A DNA stretch of 37,500 bases from Chrysomallon squamiferum (Eukaryota; Mollusca; Gastropoda; Neomphalida; Peltospiridae): positions 13,014,583-13,052,082 of the forward strand of contig CM022670.1 in NCBI GenBank assembly GCA_012295275.1. Direction: 5' to 3'. The notes under the pieces were generated by a model, which did no database searches, was not told the origin of the DNA, and saw nothing but the letters and a program-made list of their open reading frames with translations. The position numbers and the translations under genes were made by a program. The stretch's first letter is position 1, and each line of letters starts with the position of its first letter. Shown here piece by piece: positions 26,451 to 36,720 of the stretch.

Positions 26451-26730
26451 AATTTTAGCTCTGCAAACTCGCGATACGTCGACAAAATCGAAAGAAGAAC
26501 AAAAACGACGCACAGACTGAACCCGAACTGTCTTGTTTACAGAGACGACGATACGTCATTTGAAATAATATAACTGTATCATTGTGTAACAAAGACGAAT
26601 CGAAATCACAAAGAATCGGGTTACTTTGTTTTTCTTGTCCTTCGATTATCGATACGAATCGATCGGCGCGAATAAAAGTGTCGAGACGGGAATATTCGTA
26701 GACGATCCATAATGGTTACTAAGTGCATTG
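26451..26730. promoter_or_regulatory. Complex island with clustered CGAT palindromes
   Basis: CGAT words cluster at 26643-26664, including the palindrome TATCGATA at 26647-26654 (identical to the DREF core known from flies) and ATCGAT about 10 bases on. No ORF. A regulatory role is inferred only from the motif cluster. Confidence 0.3.
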
Positions 26731-27493
26731 GAGAAAATATTTGAGGAAAAAAAAAAATATATAAATTGTTTCAGATATGTTAATATTTACCTAAGAAATG
26801 GACACGTTTATTCTTTGAAATGTGTCTAATCGGCTTTACTTGTACAAAGAAATAAAGAACATCAGAAAGAGAGAAGAGAAAAGAAAAAAAAATATTTTTG
26901 AAATGGAAATTATAGAAAGGAATAGAAAAGATATTTAAAAAAAAAAAAAAAGGAAAATAAAATTCAGAAGAAAGAGCTAATGAAAGAATGAGCGAAAAGA
27001 GAATAAAAATAAATAAATAAATAAATAAATATATATATATACATAAAATAAATAAATAAATAAATAAATAGATTAATTAATTAATAAATAAATAAATGAA
27101 AATGATGATGATGAAGATGATGATACAAAAAAAAATGAAACAAAAATTCACACACTGAAAGAATCGACATTTTCTAAACCCGGTATCTTTAAACAAAATT
27201 CGTCTTGCATCGATTTAAAAAAGAAAAGAAAAAGTCGATAGTCGGAGAAATTGACAATAAGATCAAAGGACTCGCCGACCATGAAACAGACACATATGTT
27301 TGTTATACTCTGTTAGTCTCCGCCCACCAAATAAAGTAAATAGATTAGAAAGACAAACAGAGACAGAATGATAACGAGAGTATTGATTTCAAATGAGGAA
27401 AAGACATAAAGTTTATTTATTTTTGTTATTCTACGTCAAATATAAATATTTTTGGAGCGTGTACTGTTTTCTGCTATTTTATTTGTTTGCTTT
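26731..27493. other. A-rich sequence with (AAAT)n and a short unique patch
   Basis: A-rich to about 27000, (AAAT)n at about 27008-27030 and 27045-27097, (GAT)n at about 27102-27123, then unique sequence 27170-27400. No gene is seen. Confidence 0.65.
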
Positions 27494-27683
27494 TATTTAT
27501 TTATTTATTTATTTATAAGGCTCTTTTTCTCTTTGCTTATTATTTATATATTTTTACTTGTTTATATATATATATATATGTGTGTGTGTGTATATATATA
27601 TATATTTAAATAAATATTTATTTATTTATTTATTTATAAGGCTCTTTTTCTCTTTGCTTATTATTTATATATTTTTACTTGTT

Positions 27684-27714
<31 letters not shown>

Positions 27715-27741
27715 ATATATATATATATTTAAATAAATATA
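27494..27741 (+). repeat. Tandem duplication, period 121 bases
   Basis: Two near-identical copies (about 27494-27617 and 27618-27741). Each has a (TTTA)n run, a unique stretch containing AAGGCTCTTTTTCTCTTTGC, then (TA)n, (TG)n and (TA)n. The shared AAGG lies at 27517 and 27638. The near identity indicates a recent duplication or microsatellite-mediated slippage. Confidence 0.85.
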
Positions 27742-27805
27742 TTAATCCATATATATATATATATATTTAATGTGTGTGTGTATTTTTATGTGTTGTTGTT
27801 GTTGT

Positions 27806-27810
27806 TATTA

Positions 27811-27866
<56 letters not shown>

Positions 27867-28089
27867 TCTTGTTTTACAGAGCACTTTATATACTCCTTTG
27901 TTTTATTTAATTTTGGTTTGATTTTTAACAAATAGTCTTGTTCATCAACTATAAATAAATAATAATGCCTAGTAATGATAACAACATCAAAATAATAATA
28001 AAACAATAATTATAAATATCCATTGTAATTTCTTAAATGTAAAACTGTCAAACCTTTTTTCTTTTTTAAATTATTATTATTATTTTTTA

Positions 28090-28129
<40 letters not shown>

Positions 28130-28340
28130 TCTTGTTTTACAGAGCACTTTATATACTCCTTTGTTTTATTTAATTTTGGTTTGATTTTTAACAAATAATC
28201 TTCTTCATCAACTATAAATAAATAATAATGCCTAGTTATGATAACAACATCAAAATAATAATAAAACAATAATTATAAATATCCACTGTATTTTCTTAAA
28301 TGTAAAACTGTCAAATGAAAACCTTTTTTATTTTTTAAAT
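27806..28340 (+). repeat. Tandem duplication, period 263 bases
   Basis: Two copies (about 27806-28068 and 28069-28340), each starting with an (ATT)n tract followed by a unique segment beginning CTTGTTTTACAGAGC (27868 and 28131) and ending near AAAACTGTCAAA. Only a few substitutions and one small insertion separate them. The duplication junctions lie in (ATT)n, so slippage or unequal exchange between microsatellites is likely. Confidence 0.9.
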
Positions 28341-28342
28341 TA

Positions 28343-28405
<63 letters not shown>

Positions 28406-28444
28406 TTTGAGGGCCGGGTATAACTTTTGTTATATATATATAGA

Positions 28445-28500
<56 letters not shown>

Positions 28501-28513
28501 TAGATATATAGAT
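28339..28513 (+). repeat. Compound microsatellite (TTTA)n ... (TA)n(GATA)n(GACA)n
   Basis: A (TTTA)n run to about 28408, a short unique spacer containing GGGCCGGG, then (TA)n 28430-28442, (GATA)n 28443-28463 and (GACA)n 28463-28500, ending in GATA/TA. The GATA-to-GACA transition is a classic compound tetranucleotide repeat. Confidence 0.95.
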
Positions 28514-28690
28514 TAAAGGCAAAGGAAAACGAAATAAAACAACAAAGAAACTAAGTAACATATTTAAATGAACACCGACTCTCAGAAACAAAAAAACACA
28601 TTAATTTAAAAAAAAAAAAAAAATTAAATAAATAAAAAAACAAAAGAAATAAAAAAAAAGAAATAAAGAAAAGAAAAAATAACGCGGCCC
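28514..28690. repeat. A-rich low-complexity sequence
   Basis: Oligo-A and AAAT/AAAG words, densest at 28608-28680. No gene is seen. Confidence 0.7.
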
Positions 28691-29165
28691 CTTACATTCC
28701 ACTAAGTTCTAATTAAACAGCATTTACGCATGCTCACAGCCATCAACTTTGAAACAAATCCCTTGCTGGTTGTTTCAAAATTTCAACACCGGTGTCAATT
28801 GCAGAGCCTTTTTTTTTTTTCTTTTTTTTTCTCTGTTAAAATTAATTTGAAGAAGAAGAAGAAGAAGAAAAAAAAATGTATGACACTAAGCAAAATAACC
28901 GACAATTGTATGGTGCTTGAGTTAAAACGATTACGCCCTCCCACATTTGCCACGTTCAACATCCTCGCTTAACTTAATCTGCACGGGTCATTTTCTAATC
29001 AGTCCAAGTTGATGGGCTTCTGCCACGAAATAGACAAGTGTTGTCACGGGCAACAAATTGATTGACAGGCATTGTGCAGTTGTTGCTGTCTATTTCATAG
29101 ATAGCAGGAGTTTTTAAAGCGAGGAAATCGGACGTGCAAATGTGAGGGGAGGGGGTGTGAAATAT
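28691..29165. promoter_or_regulatory. Complex island with exact PBX-MEIS composite, candidate foxD enhancer
   Basis: GC-moderate unique sequence apart from a T run and AAG repeats near 28809-28875. The core at 28980-29110 is repeat-free and contains TGATTGACAG at 29059-29068. No supportable ORF. It lies about 5.1 kb upstream of foxD. Confidence 0.45.
29059..29068 (+). promoter_or_regulatory. PBX-MEIS/PREP composite site, exact consensus, distal
   Basis: TGATTGACAG, the same ten bases that occur in reverse orientation in the foxD promoter region at 33736-33745. Confidence 0.45.
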
Positions 29166-30063
29166 GTCTTAGCTAAATTGAAAATGTGTTAAATCCATTG
29201 TCAGATAGGCTCTTTTTTTTTTTTTAATGTCTTAAAACTGGGCAAGTGATTAAAGAAAAAAAGGGTTTTAAAACAAAGAATTAGGGGATTATATATGTAA
29301 AATAAATAAATAAATAAATAAATAAAAAAGTTTCTTTGTTAAAAGAGTATTAAATAGTAATATAACGAAAAGTGGATTTTTAATCAAATGTATTATTGGT
29401 TTTTGTTGAATTCTTTTCTTTCTTTAATTTGAATAATAAGAAAAATTAAGTGTTAAATAACAAATTAAATTATGCTTTCTTTATTTCCTTTTCTTTCTTT
29501 CTTTTTAAAATATATTTACTTATTTATTAAGTTCCATTTGTAACGTTAATTAATGATATTTAAAAAAAATATTTAGAAACGATTAGTTTAAATAATCAAA
29601 TCATTTTATTTATCATCCTATCATTTTATTTTTAAGTAAATTTATTTTCATTTATTAATTATTTGTTTATTTAATTATGTTTTTTATTAAGAAGTTAGAT
29701 TTTAAAAATAACAATACCATTATCAACGATTAACTGCTTAATTAACACAATCCAGCAATTATTGTAATCTTCACGGTGTATTTTGCGAGTAATATGTGTT
29801 AATGGATTGGTAAAGTTAATTATCAGTTTATTTACCATATCTGCTGAAGTTGCTGAAGAAAACAAATATCAAGTGATTAAACATTAGTTTTCATTAATGA
29901 TTTATTTATTAACAAATCATGAATAATAAAAATTATTAAAATTAAATATCCTTGTTGTTGTTGTTGTTGCTGCTGCTGATTACGTTATTGTTATTACTTT
30001 CGTTGTTTATTATTATTGTTGTTATTATTATTACTATTATATAAATATAATAATAATAATAAC
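29166..30063. other. AT-rich non-coding sequence
   Basis: (AAAT)n at about 29299-29325, CTTT repeats near 29490-29505, (GTT)n(GCT)n at about 29952-29977. A modestly complex patch at 29740-29870 has no ORF. Confidence 0.6.
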
Positions 30064-30334
30064 AAAGACGTATTCAAACACAGAAATAGGAATACATAAA
30101 GAAGTATGAGAGAGAGAAAGAACGATTCTAAACGTATGTTTATTATAATTACAACATTTAAAAACTACATAATGATCTTTTTAATTGGATTTTTATTAAT
30201 AATAAAGACGTATACAAACACAGAAATAGGAATAAATAAAGAAGTATGAAAGAGAGAAATAACGATTCTAAACGTATGTTTATTACAATTACAACATTTC
30301 AAAACTACATAATGATCTTTTTAATTGGATTTTT
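30064..30334 (+). repeat. Tandem duplication, period 140 bases
   Basis: AAAGACGTAT starts both copies (30064-30203 and 30204-30334), and both end in TTTTTAATTGGATTTTT. About six substitutions are visible over roughly 130 aligned bases. There is no ORF or terminal inverted repeat, so this is a local duplication rather than a transposon. Confidence 0.88.
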
Positions 30335-30339
30335 CTCAG

Positions 30340-31030
30340 GCACTATCATTGATGCTAAGTGTTATCAATAGGCCAAATAAAAATGTAATTTGTTACCAGT
30401 AATGAAAATAAAACAAAAAGCGTTAACCCCGAACAAAAGCTTCTTTCTCTTCAGGAGTGCAAAAATTAACCCCTTCGCTGCTAACACTACAACATTGTTT
30501 TCCCTTTAGGCAACGTATTTAACTATATACAAGTCTTTGCCCTTCAGCGCGTCAACAAGTTTGAAAACAACGGCCAAGAAAACTTAAAGAAAAGAAAAAA
30601 AACCCTCGATGATAACATTTACTACAGCTTTGTCACTTTCCGTGTTAATGCAATAACAGATAAGACAAAAAAAAAAATGATACTAATTCGTAGAAGACGA
30701 TTCGAATTTCGCCAACAATGAAAGCTGATAATTCTTTTCGTTTGATGACCACTGCCCCCATTGAGAGGATACTAGTATCATCAGTTTCTTATCACGGTGG
30801 GTGTGAAACTAACATAGATTAAAGGCAGATCGCGAGACTGCGTCAATCTTAAAGTCAAACAAACAACGAAGTGTACACACTAGTCGTGAATGAGGCGAAA
30901 CAAAACAACAATAGGCACGATTCTTTTAACTCGTGTTATTTGCATCCATGCAAACTCGGACTGCTGTTGTTCTTGGCTAAAATAAAACAACCCCCGTAGA
31001 TAAGTAGCGGGGCAGATTAAAGGCTAGTGG
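30340..31030. promoter_or_regulatory. Complex island with inverted octamer pair, candidate foxD enhancer
   Basis: About 700 bases of unique sequence with no ORF. It contains SOX-like CATTGTT at 30493-30499 and, at 30938-30954, a perfect POU octamer ATTTGCAT followed two bases later by the inverted half ATGCAAA. Confidence 0.45.
30938..30954. promoter_or_regulatory. Inverted POU octamer pair
   Basis: ATTTGCAT, then CC, then ATGCAAA: two octamer-like half sites facing each other with a 2-base spacer. POU proteins are known to dimerise on paired octamer-type sites. Occupancy here is inference. Confidence 0.45.
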
Positions 31031-31345
31031 GTTTTTTTGTTTTGTTTTAACAAACGACCGTGTTCCAGCCATACTGAGTTACGCAACGGCGAATAAACTA
31101 TGCGCAGCAAGCAGCCGGTTACCGGGCCGTGGAATTAATCCCGATTTAGCGCGTTAATTTCGTTGCGCGTTAATCCGTTCCCATGAGTACTTGTTTACGA
31201 AAAATATCTCCTGCACGGCTAATAACGCAATTAACTGGTGTCTGTTTCATCAAACAGGAGATGGGACCCTGTCAATAATTAAACGTTTCCATAGAAACGT
31301 GGATCAAGTACAGCCAGCCTACTGGTGTCTGCTACATTGCGGGTA
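31031..31345. promoter_or_regulatory. Motif-dense island, strongest distal enhancer candidate for foxD
   Basis: About 300 bases without simple repeats, 3 kb upstream of foxD. It has bicoid-class TAATCC at 31136-31141 and 31171-31176, a direct repeat GCGCGTTAAT at 31149-31158 and 31165-31174 (16-base period), forkhead TGTTTAC at 31192-31198, CTGTCAATAA at 31269-31278 (one mismatch from PBX-MEIS) and an RFX X-box-like palindrome at 31283-31300. No ORF. Confidence 0.5.
31283..31300. promoter_or_regulatory. RFX X-box-like palindrome
   Basis: Arms ACGTTTC and GAAACGT (7 bases each, perfect) around CATA. The inner GTTTCCATAGAAAC fits the imperfect inverted-repeat form of RFX X-boxes. Confidence 0.45.
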
Positions 31346-31640
31346 GAACGACGAGAGGGAAACGATAACAAAAATAATAGAATGTTTTAACTTAATGCAG
31401 ATGAATAACAACAAGCATGTTAAAGAAATTAAATCGAGTTATATAACGAATATTAAGAGGGGAGACAGGGAGAGAGAGAGAGAAAGGGAGGACGTATACA
31501 AGCTCTGAGTAGATAAATAACAAACGCTTGTTATATAAATTGAACTCACGTTATGTAAAGATGACAATTTCAGATAAGATAAACCGCTCTTATTATGACT
31601 TATTTATTACCTATTTTTCCCCCCGGACAACGGTCAGATA
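31346..31640. other. AT-rich sequence with a short GA run, no gene
   Basis: A purine-rich GA stretch lies at about 31456-31491. Otherwise unremarkable. Confidence 0.5.
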
Positions 31641-32105
31641 CATTTATGGTCAGCTGGTTACAACACTGACCAAACACAATGATAGCCACGCGATTTGATA
31701 AAAAGCTAATAAATGTACTCAGTATTACTGTGAATGCCTCGCACATTAAATATTTTACAATGCTTTGTTTGTCAGCCTAAGTATTTATTGGTGTTCATAT
31801 CATGACCAACAATTGTTGTAAAAAGATTAGGTTTGTCGATCTCGTAAACTGGTCAAACAGACAGGGAAAATGAAATAAGCAGAAATAATCGTTATAGATA
31901 TTGGTAACACTTCGGCATGCTTTTCCATCAGTGGAGTATTCGAGGTCGTTTGTTTTTAGGGGGCTACGTCCGTGAACACTTTGCCAAATCGTTGACTGAA
32001 TGTTGTTGTTCTTACATTTACGTTAGGTTGTACCGGCCAATGATATGAAGAGTTACAAACTCGGTACGAATAACCTGAATGAAAAACTGAAACGAGTTCT
32101 TGTTA
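31641..32105. other. Complex non-coding island
   Basis: Unique sequence with no ORF. The 12-base palindrome CAACAATTGTTG at 31807-31818 places two SOX-like cores back to back. Confidence 0.35.
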
Positions 32106-33589
32106 ATAAATTAAATGTTGTTGATTTTTTTTCCTGATTTTTTACACTATATTTTTATTTTATATTATTATTAGTATTAATATTATTATTATTATTATTA
32201 TCATCATCATCATCATTGTTGTTGTTGTTGTTGTTGTTGTTGTCTTTATTTTCTTCGTTGTTCATGTAATATTTAATAATTATCTTTGTTATTATTTATT
32301 TTACTTAGAAATTGTCTCCTTATAATTTCTTCTAAATTTTTCAGTTTTTAAAAATAAATTTGATAGAGATGAAATTAACTGAAATAATATAACACCTGAA
32401 AGAAAATTTCTTAAACATGAAGGCGTCTAAAATTCAATTATTATATTATTTTATCGGACATTATATTATTTTTTTATTTCATAAAACAATCATAATTTCA
32501 CAAATAAATAAATTATTAACTAAATAACTATATAAATAAAGTATATAATTTTATAAAAAAAACAACAACACAGTTTCATATAAATACTATCTGCAATAGA
32601 GGAAAAAATAAAATAAAATAAATAATATAATATACATATTGAATATAATAAAATGTAATATCAATTAATATAATTTATGTTGATATGAATATTTTAATAC
32701 TCTCAAAAAAAACAATTTAAAATTTGTCAAATGTTTTTATATTAAAAATAGATAATATTTTAAATATAATGGAGTAAATTCATGATGTAGTAATTGTCAA
32801 AAAAAACAACAACAGAAAACAACAACAACAAACAAACGCGTAAAGATATTCTGTATCATCGGATATGACAGGATTAGTTCTGTGTTGATGTACCTTGTTT
32901 TAAAATTCGTTTTATAATTGTCCCAGATGTCTGAAGAAGACAAATGTTATTTATTTGTCTTTGTGTGTTTATTTTTTCTTGCGAGAAGGATTTTCATTTA
33001 TTTGTTTTATGGCTAAAACAAGTCTCTTTATATTTTATATATTTTAATTATTTTAAGCTTTTTTAATTGTATATATCATATATTTCTATCGAAATAGATA
33101 TTTTTCTTTTTATATCTTTATTTTTAAAAAAAATGATCTCTATCTATATGCATCTATTTAACAATCTATTGATCTGTCTAACCATCTATCTGTCTATCTG
33201 TCTATCTACTTGCGTATCTATCTATCTATACGTCTATCTATTTAATGAGCGAGACTCTAAACAAAACATTTTGTCATGTTATTATATTTTGTTTGCAAAA
33301 ATCAAAACTTTCAATTATTTTCCTTTTCAAAATTTATTCATTTTTTTAATTTTTTTTTTGAACAAAATTTCGATCATATCATAACTGAATAAACGAAGGG
33401 TGAAAAATCTGGAAACGAGAATAACCAATTTAACACAAGTGGGCATGAACAAAATTTTTTTTTTTTAAAGAATCACCTTTCAAAAATTCGAAAGCTTTCA
33501 GCAATAATTTCATATCATTTGGCATATTAAGAACAGAAAAAGAAGGGTAGAAAGATTTTTACAAAAAAAAAAAAAAAATCCATATTAAT
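32106..33589. repeat. AT-rich low-complexity region with trinucleotide and (CTAT)n repeats
   Basis: (ATT)n(ATC)n(GTT)n at about 32174-32243, AT-rich sequence to 32830, a small unique patch near 32840-32940, degenerate (CTAT)n/(CTGT)n at about 33137-33242, and short homopolymers near 33456 and 33563. No gene is seen. The hydrophobic ORF at 33067-33384 follows from the base composition. Confidence 0.75.
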
Positions 33590-34010
33590 TCGTTTGATTG
33601 GAAACAAATGTTTTGTTCGCGAGCGACTACTTAACGAAAATTTCAACGTTTTCCTATTTGAGTTTTCCAATAGTCTCGCTAATTATCGCGAAAGGCGTCG
33701 GCAGTCGCCATTTGACAAGCTCGCGTGTTAATAGGCTGTCAATCAAACGCGGCGGAGCCGTCACGTGATCGCATTGGTCTATTATTGATAGTGGGCGTGG
33801 CGAGCTCAGAACTTGGTACAAGTGTTGTAGGGGAATAGAAGAAGGCGTATTCGACGCGCCATGGGTGGCCTGATCAGAAAGAATTAAGTGAAAGCAAGCT
33901 TAGAAAACTTTCACAAATACTTAAATTTTCCTCCAAGAAAGTCGCCAGCATTCCTAAAATAGAGGAGAGGAGAGGGAACGGAAATTATCAATTCATGTTT
34001 GAAATATTTT
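33590..34010 (+). promoter_or_regulatory. Probable foxD promoter-proximal region
   Basis: Complex, CpG-containing block directly upstream of foxD, unlike the AT-rich repeats before it. Visible words: CCAAT at 33667-33671, homeodomain core TAATTA 33680-33685, PBX-MEIS composite CTGTCAATCA 33736-33745, palindromic E-box TCACGTGA 33761-33768, reverse CCAAT (ATTGG) 33773-33777, and KLF/Sp-like GGGCGTGG 33793-33800. This packing fits a core promoter or proximal enhancer. The start site is not determined. A (TA)n run at 34013-34033 is the nearest TATA-like sequence. Confidence 0.55.
33736..33745 (-). promoter_or_regulatory. PBX-MEIS/PREP composite site, exact consensus, promoter-proximal
   Basis: CTGTCAATCA is the reverse complement of TGATTGACAG, the known composite site for PBX with MEIS/PREP TALE homeodomain proteins. 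It lies about 435 bases upstream of the foxD start codon, beside an E-box and CCAAT elements. Confidence 0.45.
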
Positions 34011-34179
34011 TTTATATATATATATATATATATTTGTTTGTTTTTTTCGCATGTGCTTATGACTTGAGGTGTCTGTGAATATTGATTTGACGGTTTAAAG
34101 TTATCATCAGGAAGTCGAAAAGTTTGTGTGGATTTAAAAAAAAAAAAAAATTCGTTCGTTTGTTGGGTTTTTTTCTACC
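34011..34179 (+). other. Probable foxD 5' leader with (TA)n and poly-A runs
   Basis: A (TA)n run at about 34013-34033 is followed by unique sequence, an oligo-A run around 34136-34150, an in-frame TAA at 34135-34137 and then the start codon. Whether the (TA)n acts as a TATA element or is transcribed is not decidable here. Confidence 0.35.
34051..34068 (+). promoter_or_regulatory. Two tiny overlapping upstream ORFs in the probable foxD 5' leader
   Basis: ATG at 34051 opens a three-codon ORF ending at TGA 34060-34062. A second ATG at 34060 opens a two-codon ORF ending at TGA 34066-34068. They matter only if the transcript starts upstream of 34051, which the sequence alone does not show. Confidence 0.3.
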
Positions 34180-35594
<1,415 letters not shown>

Positions 35595-36720
35595 ACCAGG
35601 ACAAAATAAAAAAAATATTGTTATTATTATTATTATTATTAATAAATCCAAAGAGATTGATGTGCCAAATGAAAGCAAAAACACTTCTAAATACTTTGTT
35701 AAAAAGAAAGAAACGCTCCGAAAAAAAAAAAAAAAAGAAGAAGACGAAGGAGAAAAAGGAGAATTATAAAGAAAAAAAAAAATGATGAATAGGAGAGAGC
35801 GAATAAGAAGACAGAGAAAGAATGTGGAAGAAAGACTGGAAAAAAGAGAAACTTTTGAAAGAAAAAGAAAATGAACACAAACACACCGGTTTCATCTGAA
35901 TTCTTATTATTTTTTTCTTTTTATTACAAAAGACTGATTTATTAAAAAAAGATTTAATTAAATAATAAATCTTAAAAACAGAAGAAAGGAAAAAAAAACA
36001 AACAAACATTGGTGCAGATTTTTGATTCGTAAATTCCGTGTTCGTTATTCCAGATTAACGGATTAAGACGAGAGATTTGGATAAGAGTTTAATTTACACA
36101 TTCCCCCGTGTGAACAATTTGTGCAAAATCAAAGACAGACAAAAAATATTTTTACGATTGTATACATAATTGGTGACAGTTTGGTTTCAATGCAAAACAA
36201 ACTTTTTTGTGAAAATGTGGGTTTTTAACCTATGTAAGTAGATATCTCTTTCTTTCATAATGCACGTTTTTATATTGTTTGTTAAACAAAGAAAACAAAA
36301 TGTCTGGGGCGAAAAGAAATCATAACATAATGTTTTATTTTTATTTTATTAAATCTTTTTCGCCCCTACAGATTGATTAAATCATTAATTATTATTATGT
36401 AGATTTCGTTAAAGTCTGTATTATTAATAACTGATTAATTTTTACTTTCTCTTTGTTAATTAGATGACTAGTTAATTATTTATAAGCGGAAATCTTTTTA
36501 AGCTTTCTAAATAAAACAGGATAGAAATGTATTGAATCGAACGTGAAAAAAAAAAAACATATTCCTTTGTGTAATTCTGTTACCTGGTCAGTTTCGAATT
36601 TATTAACTGTTCATATGTCTGTTTCATTCATCTGTAATAAATTATAATGTGCTAGAATTTAGCTTGTTGTCAGTTCGAAATAAATAATGAAATTATGTGT
36701 ATAACTGTACAGAAAAATTA
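35595..36720 (+). other. Probable foxD 3' UTR with several candidate poly(A) signals
   Basis: AT-rich sequence after the foxD stop with no further supportable ORF. It has a (TTA)n run at about 35619-35640 and A-rich stretches around 35720-35870. AATAAA hexamers occur at about 35605, 35641, 35964, 36502, 36637 and 36679. The density of A/T makes hexamers frequent by chance, so the cleavage site is not chosen. Confidence 0.4.

Noticed and set aside
27767-28269. Nearly identical minus-strand ORFs of 79 and 60 codons
   Set aside because: They are similar only because the 263-base segment is duplicated, and half of each is poly-Asn from (ATT)n.
28443-28500. (GATA)n(GACA)n read as a CRISPR-like or satellite array
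   Set aside because: The four-base unit has no spacers, so it is an ordinary compound microsatellite.
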